This document shows, piece after piece, positions 1 to 13,903 of a DNA stretch of 64,000 bases (positions are counted from its first letter, which is position 1; each line of letters starts with the position of its first letter). A program made the position numbers and the translations under genes. Under the pieces are notes generated by a model that was not told the origin of the DNA, made no database searches, and saw only the letters and a program-made list of their open reading frames with translations. The stretch covers positions 656,176-720,175 of the forward strand of contig VZSF01005686.1 of assembly GCA_013398295.1 (NCBI GenBank), written 5' to 3'. Source of the DNA: Chionis minor. Lineage: Eukaryota; Chordata; Aves; Charadriiformes; Chionididae.

Positions 1-3000
1 CACTTAAACCACAGATTACAGAGGTTAAAAGCAAAAAGAGAAACAAAAAACCCAACACAAACAAAAATAGGTGATACATACACAATATGTTTGTCCTGAA
101 CTTCTAGGGTGAGGTTTTTTCATGTTATTGAAGGCCACATAATAGGCTAGGTCAACTCTCAGTCAGAGTGCAGCAGGACCATTCTTACGTATGCTGATTA
201 ATCAAAAGAGATGGATCCTGAGATTTATTAAATTATTTTCGTTAACATAAATTTTCATTCGTTCATTCATTCCTTCAATGAAAAAATATGTTCTGATGGG
301 AAGAACTAAATCATTTACTCATTGTATTTCTCAAGTTCCCTTTTTAAATTCAGCAGAAAGAGGTAGCAGGTACGGAAGAAGCACTACAACTGTGTATTTG
401 AAATATCTGAAAATACATAGACTGTTCTGGCAACTGCCAGAGGACACACACTGAACCAAGAGACAATTACTGGAAAATCAAAAATGCAACTGTTTTGACA
501 AAAAGAGGAGTGAAGAAGAATAAATATGTTATGATCCCTGTGAAGGAAACAGGTGAAGAAGAGGAAACTTTAGAAAAATCCATTAAAGGAAAAAAAAAAA
601 AAATCCCACTTGAAGGGTGTGAGGGGAGGGGAACAGTATTTTTTTTTCCACCATTTTTCAGCCAGTTCTACACTGCACTCAAATTCCATTTGCTCCTAGA
701 TGTAAAGTGAACTACATTAATTTTCTACCTGCTTTCTACCTTTAAGCTTCCTGAAAATAAGCATTACTCTGTAAATCTGTAAGGATTTCTATTTTCCAGT
801 CCTCATGATTCAACCAGTTACTACAGTGATGTGACCCCTAATTAAAAGTACCTTTTTAGATAAAGAGCAGACCAGCTGACATTACAAAAAGATTTAAAGC
901 ACTTCTAGAGTCCACAGGATGAATTCTGAACCCTTTTGATGTTGGATTTTTAATTTTATGATCTCCACATTTTGTTTGACTTGCCTGATTATGCACTACT
1001 GTGACAAACATTTACATATGTGCTTAACCTTACATAGAGCTCCCTCTCTGTTTAGAATGATCTGGTTTCATTTCCTCTGAATTGTGTCTCCTATTTGTTC
1101 CAATCATAAGGAATTGATATAGTTACCTTCAACCACAGAAGAAATCCTCGCTCATGGAAAGATTCACTGTCTGTGTTGAGACTGAGTAAAATTTGTGTTG
1201 GTCTCATGGAAAACCACATGCACAGCTACCAAGGTCTCGTCCTTTGAGAGAAATGAGATATGGCAAAATGTTCTTCCCAAGCTGGAAGTATCCCATGTAT
1301 ATCAATTTAGACACAGTCATTTACTTTACCGGCAATACTGATAGGGCGATTTTTTTTTTTTCAGAGAAAATCTCTAAGTCATGTTTCTGAACAGCGATTC
1401 AAGGAGATGGAATTCAAAAGGAATTCTTAACTCAGACTGGTGATAATTAATCATGATCAGCAGACTCCTTGTTTATCTGGTTGAGATAAATAACTATTAA
1501 AGTTTGCTTCTATTACAAAAGTCATTTTTTTAAAAGTTTTTACAAAACACTAGATCAATGCAATGTTTTAAAAAAAAAAAAGAAAACCCTTCATGGAAGT
1601 AATTATTTTAAAATAAAATAAAATAACAATAATAACCATTCACACTTTATTCTGAGGCATGGTGGTTAATGATACACACCTGACTGCAAAGTAATGAGAG
1701 ACTCAATATAAAAAAAAAAGGAAAAGTTTAATCTGTAATTATTATTACCTACATACCATACCAGCAAAAGGCAAATATCCTGTAACAGTTTTATTTCTCA
1801 AGAAAAGATCAAAAAGTATATTAAATAGAAGAGCTGTATAACTTTGAGTTGGAAAGAAAATGAAAAAGGAAATACATGTTTTTACTGCTCTTTATTACAA
1901 AACCTTACATTCTATTACAGAGAGGACAGATCCCCTTAGAAATCCATTTTTTATCCTTTATTCACTGTACAAACAGGTATGTAAGAGAAGCAAACGCTGT
2001 CATCAATTAAAATAGGATCTCTGTGTGTACTTCCATGAATGGCAAGGCAGCAAACTCAGTTCACACTTTAAGATATTACACTCTGTTCATATGCTGTTCC
2101 ATACCATTTTTTATTTGAGCATGCAGTAAGAGCTGTTGCCAAACAGGGTTTGCTGAGAAGAATATTTAATAATGTAACAAAAAAGAGGGATAAGAGAACT
2201 GCACTAATGTCTTGCTGTACAAAGCTGAGAAAACACAAGAAAAGACTAACTTTTGAGGGGCAGAGGAATTTTCTCAATTTTTCAGAGAAAATGAGTGCAT
2301 GGACACATATGTCTCATAATCTGTATTTCATAGAATGCACGTCGGGTTGGTGAGTACAGAGAAACAGAGATTTTAATTTTTCTTGAAATTGTAAAGCACT
2401 GAGCATTTATCAGTCACATACTAATCAAACACAAAACACACACAAAATAAAACTCTTTTGTGTTTCTTATCAATTACTGACATTTTATTTTAACTTCCTG
2501 AATTTATCCCTTCTTGTCTTAGACAAATGTACCTTCAGATATGCAAAGGGGTCTGAAGGGGTAGAGGAATCCAGAGAAATATAAATAATATTTTTAGAAA
2601 CACAACTGGATGAGCCAAAGAAACATTCAGCTACATCCTTCCTGTTTTGTTTATTCTAAGGAGAAAAAAAAAAAAAAAGAAAAAAGAAAAAAAAAAAAAG
2701 AAAAATCAAACCCAAACCCAACATCAAAACAAAAATCTACACTGCAGTTACCAGAAGTTTAAAACATTTCTCTTCTAAATTTAACAACTTATATCCCCAC
2801 TGTTTCTGAGTGTATGCCTACACTGTAGTCCCAGGTGCAACTGCAGTTGGATTCCGAATATAACTGAAGCATCTTGGGGAACGATGGTAGTGGAATGAGC
2901 TGAGGAGACTCCAGCTGCTAGACCAGTCTGCCCAACCTCCTAAAGGATGAGGGGTGAGAATATTTCAGCCCACACTGCACACAACACTGCCATAGCTAAA

Positions 3001-6000
3001 TTGGTATCTAGTTGATCAAGCATGTATATATATATACGCTCCAACCATATTGTTGGATTGCAGCATGAAATCAACCTGAGATATCACTAGGGGTGTTTGG
3101 GATCTTTTTTATTCTACCTCCAACATGGAAGGTGGGAAGAAAAAAGGTTGGTCTATCTCAAATTTTTGTCCCTCATACTTGTATAACTGCAAAGATAACA
3201 GACAAGCTCAGACCCCAAATTAGTCTATTCCGTAGGAGCTTCTCCACTCAAACCAGTCTAAAACAAGGCATTTTTCACCCCGTTCCTTTGCTACCATTGC
3301 CGAGATCACCATAAAGTTCTGCATAGTCTGTATAGTGCCCAGCTAAGCATTCCTAGAGAATCCTAGTCCCAGAGATAAAATATATTTGGACATGTATGGG
3401 TAGATGAACTCTAGCTACTCAAGTTAGTCCAGGGGAGTCAGAAAAAATATTCCGACTTTCAGGTTTGTGCTGGGATTTTATATCTCCAGGTTTCCAGCAT
3501 CTCATTTTCAAATGCCTTTAGTGGACTAAAAAAGCTGCATAAAAGAAACAAACAAAAAATCTTTTCTGGTTAAAGTTCATGGTTATAAGCATCAAAACCT
3601 GAAAATGCCAAATGATAAACTAAGGCTAAACTACTCAATTAAATTAAAAGCAGTGAAAAAAATGAGTTAAATTCATCCAACTCTAGGTATCTTCTGAAAT
3701 TCCACAGCTGCTGAAACAGATTTTCTTCACAGTTGGACAATGGTGTTTTATGCTAACACTATTGTCACACTAGATTTGAAACTTAGAGGTTTGTCACAAC
3801 AATTTTTAAAGTTGAGGAAATCATAGATAAGAATGGACTGGCTTTGCCACCTTTATGGATTAAGTAACCCATTCCATAAGTAGTTTCTCTCAAGAAAGAA
3901 AGCTAAGTGAAGATACTTCCATCTTGTGTTTAGAAAGGAAGCTCTGGCTGAGAGCTGGGAAGCACGTAGAATTCAAGGACAAGTCTTTAATCAAGTGAGA
4001 TGACAATAGCCAAAAAAGGTAATCACAATACTTTGTGAAATTATGAGTTTGATACTACTAGCAAATCGGCTAATATTGGCAGGTCTTACAAAAGACCTAT
4101 GTCACAAGTGCCAATAAACTATATGCTCTAAGTAAACATTTCAAATTATTGTGTCAATGAAAACTATCCCATTCCTCTGACGACATGTACTGTGAACCCA
4201 ACGTGCCTGTGATATGTTGTGGGTTGTGTTTACGTGGAGTTGACCTCAGCATGCTAGGTCATTTGTCAGAGAATTCTGGAAATCAGATTACTGAGCTAAA
4301 TAGAAAAACAAAACCCAAATCCCCAAACCTGAATAAAATAGAAATAAAGTAGAAAAGCAGTAAGCTACCTCTGCAAGAAATTGCCAACTATGGAATCTAG
4401 TAAGACTTGCCAAGTTTAATCAGTACTTTGAACTGCTTGACAGAAAAGCAGTATTTCTGCAGCATATTTTTAGGACCATTTTACCTCACAGCATTAATGT
4501 AAAATATTTTTTCCCTTGTTTAGATTTATATAATCAGTATTAATAAATTAATAGGTTCTAGGAGACATCATAAAAAAACCCACAAAAAAACTACAAAAAA
4601 ACCAGATGGTTGAAAATGGCAACAAACTTAATGAGGAAACAGCAACATAAAAGAGAACTCTCCAAGTGATCAAGGAGAAAGTCAGTGACACAAACATGAA
4701 GACTCCCTAGAAACATACCTCATAATGTCTTTTTCCAGTCTTCTGCAAATGAGAAATTATCACATAGGGATTTCATGCACAGTTGTGAGAAGAATACTGT
4801 CAACTTTGCTAGGCTGAGTTGCAATGAATTTGACTGCCAAATGATTGTGAAAAACTAGTCAGCTACTCACAGCTCAAGGTGATTACCAATAACGAGCTTC
4901 ACTGAAAAAAAAAAAATAAAAAAATCAAGTGCTCCAGACAAAGCAAGCCACAGAAATCACTGAAAATATCTGTAAGTTAGAAAGTCCTATGATTTTACAC
5001 GGGAAAGCTGAATTGGTCATAAAAACTCAGCTCCAGACTATGGATCTCTGTTAGAGTTCTGCCTAGTCCTAAATTACTATATACTGACTATATACAAAGT
5101 CTTCACTGCCAGGCATCTAAGAAACTACGTGCCTTTAAAACACCTAAACTAGATTACTGTTATTTACCATACACATTGTTATATGTTAAAATTCGTAAGC
5201 TAATACAAAATGTGATTGCCCAGTTCCCAAAGGGTAAGTGAATACATAAACCTAAGCATCTCACATATCGTGTTTCTTCCTATTTCTGTATTGCGGGCAA
5301 GTCAAGGCGTTAAACCTCATCCAAAGGCTATCAACATATCGTGACCCAACTACGTCAGTTACTGACTCTTATTCAGATGGCAGCAGTCTTTAAACCCACA
5401 AATAACATGCATCTCAAAAAGATGAAAGATGATATGTAGTTGGGTCATGGGCTGTCACAACAGGCAGGACACAAGACCAAGATGAGAGTTGCAGTTTTCA
5501 CCCTACAGTGGTCCAAATTATTGGCAGACCAGAACTCAGCATGCATCAAGAAGTGTGACTCAGCATTGAAGGGAACAGAGTTTGGACTTATATCCTCCCC
5601 ACTAGTTTGTGGCAAATTTATAAAAAATTCCTCTTCTCAGATAATGACTGCAACAAGGACTTTGGAGACTGAAAGAAAAGACACCATAAAAATCCTTGCT
5701 CATTCAGGATGAATGAGTCCTTGCCAGACCCAGACTGAACTTCTCCTAAAATGGTAACTTGATCCCCAGTCTAGCTACTTATAATAAGTATTTATGGGTT
5801 TTGCAGCATTTTTTCTTGTGATAGGGGATATTTATAGGTGGATACATAAACTAAGAATACTCCATAATGATAAATACATGTGTATATGATTTACCAACTT
5901 CAGTAGCATACTACTTTGCATTAAAGGTCACTGAATAGGAGCCTTAGATTTTACTTTCTCACCAGCAAACAGCATACTTTTACAGCAGTATTGTAAAACT

Positions 6001-7710
6001 CAAAATGTTTTCTTTTGAAATGCTGCTGCTTTTCTATCTGGCAAGAGAGACAGAATGAATTCAGAGGCCTCAATCGTAGAAGCAAATATGCTTGCCTGTT
6101 ATAACTGCTCATTTTCCTGAAGAACATGTAATTTCGCTGAAGGATCTGCTAAATTGTAACAAACAGTATTTCTGAAAAGTCACAATAAAACATAGGTTTT
6201 TAAAATACCATTAGATAGTGCTGGGAACTTGTCAGATCCCACACAATTCATTCCCTCATCCAATGACGCATGATATTTGGCACATAATGTACTTATGATT
6301 TTTGTTTGCAGAAGCAAGACATTTTTTCCTCCCATGCTTCTGACCTTTATTCTTGTTATCAAATATTCTTTCCAATTTTGTTGAATTATGCAAAACTACC
6401 CCGTGTGAGTAATGTCAAAAGGATTTTGTCCATCTCTTGGAATGAGATATTTGACACAGTTTATACAGTCTGCTTGTGTTTCCCAACTCTACTTAAATAA
6501 GAAAATATTTCATGCACTCAAAACCATGCAAAACCAGGAAAAAATTACAGAGCTCTGTGTTTTGTATCTCAGGATTTATCTAATCAGTAATTAAAAATAG
6601 CTTAATGGAAAGAACAGTTTTTCTAACCAAGTTGAAAGGTTTCTTCATCAGTATCGGAACTGAGCATTTGTGGGGAAAAAAGGTGCTCATACTTATTCAA
6701 ATAAAAGTAGAATTTCATTGTACTTTATAATCCTTGTTACCACTTTTCTGCAAGGGTTTATCCAACTTTCAAATATCATTGTTATTTTAAGATCACTAAT
6801 TAGTTTCCTTATAAAAAAAGTCATTCAATCCAGGAAGGCATTTCTTTCATTTTAATTATGTAATGACTATTTTCAGTGATTGGCAAAAGTTCTTCCAAAT
6901 GCTATATTCAATCTGTATTCAATCAGGGACAATCTGTACTGCCTACATAGCATTACCTCATCTCACTAGCTTTTACAGCAGCTACATGTTATCTATTGAG
7001 ATTTTAGGGTGTAATTTCCTGTGAATGACAGAAGCTGATAACAGTCCAAGTCATGAAATTGAGAACGATATTCAATTACTTTTTAGAATATTGAAAATAT
7101 ATGCTACATCAATTACACAAATAATTTAATATTTTTGTTTAAGAAGCACTTCAGTGCCGCTACCCTTCCTGAAAGCATTAGCAGTGTATGCTTTTACTTA
7201 GTTGCTCCACCTACCCTTCCTACAGGATCAACATTGTTCACAAAAGATCAATAGAACCATTATGAAACGTGTACATTATAATTAAGGAGGCAGGAGTCTT
7301 ATATTTATGCTACAGAATGTATTAAAATACCAACAGACGTCAGGACTGAGTTAGCACTCTCTCAGCTACACCAGTTATTCCTCACTAAATCATGTTTTAT
7401 TTATTTATTTGCTTCAATTACCACCAATTTCTACTCCCTCATTAAGAACCCCATACTCTACATTTAAAAGCCTAGCAGGAAATTTATTTCTTCACATCTT
7501 TTGGCGAGGAAACAGAGTTTAAAGAACATGGAGTGGAGGGAATAGGTAAGGACTATACTCCAAGTTCCTTATAAAACGAAGCAGGAAATTTCTTAAAAAA
7601 TAAATAGGGCTTTCTTTTGGGGAAGAGAAGGGAATCAAACAACCATGTATGTATGTTTGCATATAAATATATACATATGTAGACTTATATATAGATATAT
7701 AGGACAGATA
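1..7710. other. Anonymous AT-rich non-coding DNA
   Basis: No gene, RNA gene or clear transposon is visible here. Open frames are all under about 90 codons, lack recognisable domains and are what AT-rich DNA gives by chance. The stretch contains short A-runs (for example 2661-2705), a (TA)n patch near 3022-3038 and ATTT-rich patches near 7395. Intronic or intergenic origin cannot be told apart. Confidence 0.6.
2661..2705. repeat. A-rich low-complexity tract
   Basis: A run of 15 A is followed by A-blocks interrupted by single G residues. It is simple sequence. It could be the tail of a decayed retroposed element, but the flanking DNA shows no recognisable body. Confidence 0.85.
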
Positions 7711-7930
7711 GAAGGAAGAAACTTTTTACAATAAGGGTGGTGAAATTCTGGAACAGGTTGCCTGGAGAGGTGGTATAGATGTCCCATCCCCGGAAATATT
7801 CCAGGTCAGGTTGGACAGGGCTCTGAGCAACTTGCTCTAGTTGCAGATGTCTCCACTCATTGCAGAGGGCTTGGACTAGATGACCTCTAAGGGTCCCTTC
7901 CAACCCAAACTATTCTATGATTCTATGATA
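7711..7930 (+). mobile_element. CR1 LINE, 3' end only (5'-truncated)
   Basis: This is the last ~220 bp of a CR1 retrotransposon in sense orientation. Visible hallmarks are the 'GGTGGTGAAATTCTGGAACAG' style block, the 'CCTTCCAACCCAAACTATTC' block, and the terminal tandem tail ATTCTATGATTCTATGA at 7912-7929. CR1 copies are usually 5'-truncated because reverse transcription starts at the 3' end, and this copy fits. No coding sequence remains apart from the very end of the reading-frame region. The antisense open frame at 7685-7903 is a shadow of the element. The sequence is moderately decayed, so it is not a recent insertion. Confidence 0.93.
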
Positions 7931-9245
7931 TACATAGACATAACCCATATGCATATATTTATATAGTTTTATGCCTGAGAAGGCTCTTATTATGCTTAAT
8001 AGACATTTTATTCCTGCAAAGCACATAACTGACTTTTACATTTTTGTTGGGCCTTAAGATGGAAGACTGTTATTTCCATTCTGCTTATTCAACAACTCTT
8101 GTCAGTAACAATTCTTACAAAGTCCTCAAATTATGTGTTTATCTGAAAAGGGATGTAGACTTACCCACTCTGCCTGATGCACACTCGGTCAAGTTCGGTT
8201 CATGTTAAATACTCTTGGAAGACATCCCAACCAATTTGAATAAGCACACAGTTACTCAAAGACTGCAGTACATGACAAAAGGCTATTGGACCATAACATC
8301 AAATAAATAAGTAAAAGTAAGCATACACTGTCTTACATTATTGCAAATATCACATCATAATAATAGTCCAAGAAGCAGAATATTTACAAAGTTGTACTTT
8401 CTTTTCAGTATCGTATACTCGTAGTGTTAAGTTTCTACACATATGGTCTGTAGAATATTTTCATATTCAGAATTGGTATCAATGACTTGTAAATCAGAGA
8501 AGCATTAAGTGTGCACAAACACACCTATAAATCCTTAAGGCTATGAGATTATTATTAGGTGGAAAGCAAAAAAAAATCTTGCAACTATGTGAAACACGAT
8601 GATTTAAGGAAGTCATCAGAAGGTCTTCTATTGAATATTCATCTACATGTCTGTACAATACCAACAGAAATTGCAATTTCAAGAATTGCTAGGTCTATAG
8701 AAACAAACCCACAGTATTTGTTGGCAGTGAGTTTCCTTCCTTTTTTTTTAGTTGGAAGTTTGTTATTCCACACACTAGAAAGATCCTTAACACTGTGTTA
8801 AAACCAGCGTTCAAGTTTTTCTTAAAGCTGGAAGGGTAGTCTCAGACAGAAATGCTGTGAATCATAAAAGAATATCATACATTTTCCTTACAATTAAACC
8901 TGTCAAATTGCAACTGTACCTATTGCCATAAAAATCTATTTATTCTATTATGCGAAATGACTGGTGTTTTTAAAACTATGTATCACTAAAGGACATTTAA
9001 AAATGAGTAGTATATCTGTTTAGAAAAGGATTTGAAAGAATTTAGCACCAAAGTGTAGTGAAGCCAAACAACCAAATGTCAGTCAAAGTTTGTTTTTTCC
9101 TTTAGGCCTGAAGCAATTTTACTAGCAGAATATCATCCCAAATAAATATATTTATTATCATAAACTTGTATAATGAAATATTGCACAACTTTATATAGTT
9201 GTACACTACTGTATTGCTCCAATGTAAAAAAGGCAGTTTACAAGA
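7931..9245. other. Anonymous AT-rich non-coding DNA
   Basis: Nothing recognisable was seen between two CR1 pieces. The short open frames at 8494-8682 and 8559-8801 overlap on opposite strands and have no domain features. Confidence 0.55.
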
Positions 9246-9249
9246 GGTG

Positions 9250-9594
9250 AAAGCAGGGACAAGGTACAAAAAGAGGCAATTAAGAAACACTTATAGGGCA
9301 CAAAGGGCTGGTGTCAGGACACCAAAAACCCACCTAAAGCTGACACTTGCAATGGACATCAGGGGCAACGTCAAGAATTTCTACTATGATGCTGATAGTG
9401 AAAGGGTGAACAAGGAAAATGTGGGACTGCAACTGAATTTTGCAGGTATTTTAGTGAGAGCAGGCACAGCAAGGCTGAGGTACCCAATGCTCTATTTGCC
9501 CAAGTCTTCACTAACGAGGGCCCCCAGGCCTCTGGAAGGAGGGACAGCAGAAAGCAACAACCAGAAGTGGATGAAGATCGGGTCAGGGGTATAT
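9250..9594 (+). mobile_element. Old CR1 LINE, internal ORF2 fragment
   Basis: This looks like the part of CR1 ORF2 between the endonuclease and the reverse transcriptase. A sense open frame across it reads the linker-type peptide NVKNFYYDADS, then NKENVGLQLNFAG. These match the layout of the CR1 segment 'K-N-KKxFYKYIxxKR...ENVGPLLNxxG' that is also seen, in a different copy, near 50.34-50.54 kb. The DNA then runs through a 'CTTCACTAACGAG' block and ends in 'GTGGATGAAGATCGGGTCAG', which resembles the start of the reverse transcriptase segment. Both ends are missing. That is unusual for CR1, where 3' ends are normally kept, so a later deletion or other rearrangement is likely. Divergence is higher than in the 20.9 and 50 kb copies. 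Confidence 0.65.
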
Positions 9595-12279
9595 GCCATG
9601 ATAAGAATAATTCTATTCCTTTAATTCTGAAACTGTGATAGTAAAACTGAATTGAGACATAAAGATATCAAATATCAATAACAGTTTTTCCACTGCATTC
9701 CAATTAGAATACATTTAGAACACTCAGCTTTGTGGCATATGTTCATAATTAAGCATACCTGAAAGTATCAGAGAAAATTACTCTTAAACCAGATCTGTTT
9801 TTAAATGGCTTGTTTTAATGTGAATAAGAAAAGATAAAAAATAAACTAGTATTACTTGATAATAATTAAATCAGAAATGACCCAAGTTTAACAGTGTATT
9901 TGTTGCACATGTAACAGCCATCATACTGCAGAAATATAGAATAAACCACTGTTTCAGTTACCCATTGGAAATAATCCATCAAAGGTTTGCAAATAATATA
10001 ATAAATGTACGATTACACTGGAATTGTTGGTGATTCAATTAAGAACTGAAGAACAGCACCCTTTTTGAAAGTAACCCAGCAGGTTCCTAGTAAATGATCT
10101 GTAATATACAAGCCAAACTAGTTCAGCTAAAATCCAACAAAGCATTTAGTGTGCCAAGGAAAAAAATGCAGAGAAACAAGTGATTGGAGAACGGTAAGCA
10201 AAAACTTGCACTTAGGAAAGTCAATCTTGTATTTCAAAGTTCAACTGCAAAGATCATTCAGATGCAGTTACTGTCCATCTCTCCATCTTACTATACACAA
10301 AATGGGTGCAATTTTATGTCATTACAACGCAGAAGGAATGCAGGAACACTTTGGTATGGATCACATTTTTTAGATGTCCTCTGCCTCCTCCTCAGTTTAA
10401 ATGGTTTATAACCATTACATTTGAATTTTATACCCCTGTTCTGACCAAGTTGCCATGGGTATGCATTTAAAAAAATTTCATCAAAATATACTTTAAACAA
10501 CAATGGGAACTGCCTTGCTACTTTTCCACATACAATTATTGTCTTGCCAAAAAATTATTTCCTAGAAGGAAAATGCAAGGAAAGATTCAAATTACAATAG
10601 GAAAACATGCTGGATGAGCTCTACAGATCTGCAGTACAGGCCACTGTGATTTCATCACCATTATTCTTTAAATAAATTGAGACAAGAAATATAGGCATTT
10701 GTAACTTTACAACAAGATGGATATGAATGCCATTTTGGTTGAAAGACCACCTTAGGAATAATACATCAGATATTTTCATTAACAGCTAAAGGAATTCATT
10801 CCATTTGCTGCTAAGTAGACTGACTCAAGAACTGAAGTGTTGTAAGTATAGTGAATATACGATTCGTATTGTATAATTTTATGAACTTTACACCGCATAA
10901 TTAACTCCTTTTACATATTTAATATGAAATATGACCTTACGGCAGTGCTAAAAAAACCCCCAACCTCCTGTGCAGTATATTTCAACAGAAATTTATTTCT
11001 GAAACAGGTAAAGTACGACACTGTAATACCAGTATCTGATTAAAATAAGTGATTGCCTATCTAAATATGGAAACTAGCTGTATTTTAGCTCAGAGTTCAA
11101 ATTTACCTCTCGTTATAAAAACTGCAATACAATTTTAATGGAAGATACCTTTCTAAGCACCTGTCACAATCCACCCCAAAGCAGATGCATTTTAGCAGCT
11201 GTTATAGATATGACTGGCCATGTAAGCAAACAGTTAATATTACAAATTTTCTTCAAACATGTTTAGAAATCTATGGGAATAGAAAGCTAACAGAAATACA
11301 GTTTATTTTAGTAGATCTTAAAATTAGGGACATTCTGAGCACAGAAAATCCCCCCTGTTCATTACCTGCACAAATACATGTGCACACCCACACAAGTGTT
11401 CATTTTATATTTTAGATAGACAACATATTCTTTATTTGGACCTTAGGACAGTGAACGTGGTAAGATCAGGAAAAAGGTGAAATTTTGAAATAAGTTAATT
11501 CATGAACCTGGGCTATAATATAACAATACAATCTTTCTATATTGTCTTAAGCTTTCTTTTCTGCCGACTTTGCAGAACAAATAATTACAAGCAAGCTCCA
11601 AGGGGGGAAAAAGATACTAAATATGAAGATAGGAGGACATTCAATATGACTGAAAAGATCAGGGTTTTTACTAAGAGGACTGTTTTTTCCCTCATTTTCA
11701 ATCCATAAAACAGTCTAGCCTGCTCTGAAATTTTAAAATCTATGAAGCCCAAAGAGATATCAAAGCTAAGGTCTGTTCCCTTAAGAACAAATAAAACCTG
11801 TCTTTAAGATGGAGGGAAAAATGCCACAGTAATCTACAATTGACATTCATTCTGCATCTGTTCAGGACACAATTTTACTTTTCCTATTCTGCTGATGGAA
11901 AAAATCAAATCTATCAAGACCTTGATAGTGTTAGAGATTTCAGTTCAGTACCATTAACAATCTGATAACCGTCAAGAGAAAATAAAATAATTAGTGTCAA
12001 GACCCAAAATCAGAGGTGTCACATGAAAATATGTTATTACTTTGACAGAGCTCAATAGCTTCTGACTTTCACCAAGTGTGAAACACCTAATCTTTTAAAA
12101 TCAAAGTACCAGAACATATCTGAAAAAAACCAGATTATTTTTCCCAAAAGGAATTACAATCTGCTTACTGTTTTTTTTCTCTTTGTTTGATTTGGAAGAA
12201 ATAAGGAAATTGCACAATGGATTTATCTTTCACCGAGAACCAGAATCAAGAACTGAAGCAGTGTCGCATAACATAAAAC
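9595..12279. other. Anonymous AT-rich non-coding DNA
   Basis: No gene or transposon was recognised. The overlapping open frames near 10149-10503 lie in three frames on two strands, have low complexity of meaning and carry no domain signature. Confidence 0.55.
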
Positions 12280-12445
12280 TCCCCCTTATGCTCCCACTGA
12301 GCGTGAGAAGGAGTTTTGGGTGAGGAATGAATGCAGAATCATGTCCTCCGGCTTTACTCACCTCTTATTTGGAGCACCAGTGTAATTGTAACTGACATAA
12401 AAAAGGCCAAAAACCTGCTCCTGCAGCAGTGCTTTGACTGTAGAG
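12280..12445 (-). repeat. Possible ancient amniote interspersed repeat
   Basis: The stretch contains 'TGCTCCCACTGAG', then 'GGAGTTTTGGGTGAGGAATG', then 'CACCAGTGTAATTGTAACTGA'. These phrases, in this order, resemble an old repeat common in turtle and crocodilian genomes. I cannot name the family with confidence. The likeness is short and strongly diverged, so a chance match is possible. The strand given is tentative. Confidence 0.25.
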
Positions 12446-13149
12446 CTTCTTATTCACGCTCTTCAAAATCATATTAATGCCAGTGAATTTTCAAAGGGAG
12501 ATTGAAATCTTCCTTCAATTCCACCATTCATAGGGTCCTCCCACATGACCCTGTTCAGTTCTCTTTTAAAAGGAGCAGTAATGGCTGAACTATGCCTTTG
12601 ATCCTGCCACCATTTTTTTATATTCTAGCAGTATAGAATTGATATAGTTTCAGGGGCTGCTTTGAGAGTCTTTTTGTAGTTGGGAGCTCAATAATTCCTG
12701 CATTTAGGCTGCAGGAGGATCAAACCACAGCAATCTTTCAGACAAGATCCTTATCTTGATACAGGTACAGTCTAACTCCAGCCATGAACTCATAATAAAC
12801 TGCAATACTTAGTCTTTCATCTAATTCTCCTATAAAACCTTGATATCTCTTAAAAAGCATATCCTAAATATATGTGAGCCACATTTCTTTTCACATTCAC
12901 TGAAAACTGATCTCACAAGCTTAGACATGGGAATTTCTGAATGAGAGATACACCGTATGAGGAAGAATCTATAAACTCAGTCACATAGGGGAAAAAAATT
13001 CTCTTTGAAATCCTTTCTTTGTTTTAGGCACAAAACCTGTACAACCTCTGCACAGCAATTTTAGAGTTTATTCTTTAAATCTAAGGTCATGTAGCCATAG
13101 CAGCTAGGTCATGCTCAGAGGGGAGGTAATCATCCTCTGTTCTTCTCAG

Positions 13150-13343
13150 CAAGTGCTCTTTGCTGAGGTCAAAGAAATGGGGCAATGTAACACTGGAATC
13201 CATTACAAATTAGCATAATGTCACCACCTCTCTCTGTGACATTTAAAATGAGTGCAGATGAAGGACAGCGTGGAAAACAATGCAATTACGAGTATCTGGA
13301 TCCAACAATAGTTCTGGAAACGAGCAAGGAACTGGAACTACAG
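13150..13343 (+). other. Candidate small exon with start codon (unproven)
   Basis: A pyrimidine-rich acceptor ends in CTGTTCTTCTCAG at 13149, and a CAG|GTAATG donor follows at 13344, enclosing 194 nt. An in-frame TAA sits at 13188-13190. ATG codons follow at 13218 and 13248, both with A at -3. From 13248 the frame is open for exactly 32 codons to the donor (phase 0), ending in LETSKELELQ. Its amino-acid make-up is more protein-like than other small frames here. I do not recognise the protein. Splice-like pairs this close together arise by chance in 64 kb, so this is only a lead. It could be a 5' coding exon of a gene extending to the right, a lncRNA exon or nothing. Confidence 0.25.
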
Positions 13344-13903
13344 GTAATGAACCCTTTAACAGTTAAATTCCAGCATTCCTTGTGTTGCCTTCTTTCTCTG
13401 TCATTACCATTAAACAAAACAAAACAGAAAAAACAAAACTCAGAAATTTGTCAGACACTCACTTCTGAAGGCAGGAAACCTGAATGAAACAATACCACCA
13501 GATTTCATCATGTACAAACACAAAAAGAGAAAATACATGTAAAGGTGAGAACACTACCATCTCAGCACCACAATGCAGCACCGCTGTGAGGCAATCTGTG
13601 AAGATGAGATCTCTCTCTGCCTCTACGCTGATGTCTAATCAGACTTTAACACCTTTGAAAATTCACAAAAATAGGCACAAAATATAAAGAAAAGAGAAAA
13701 GAAACATATAAATCCCAGAAACAAAATGTCTTATCTTGTGTTGTGCAGTCCAGTAGTAATTTCACCATTTCAGCTCTGCTCAAAAATATGGGGAAGGAAC
13801 ATAAGTACAGGTCTTTACATAGCAGGACAGAGTAAGAAACAACACAACTCCTTTTCAATAAAAATTAGCAACCTCTGTTTCTTCCTACATGCTCTAAGCT
13901 TTC

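Noticed and set aside
2325..2356. Possible CR1 start ('CATAGAATG' then 'GGGTTGG')
   Set aside because: Only two short words match and the sequence does not continue as CR1.
2813..2960. Resemblance of 'GCCTACACTGTAG' to old reptilian DNA-transposon ends
   Set aside because: The match is about 13 bases with no second terminal repeat.
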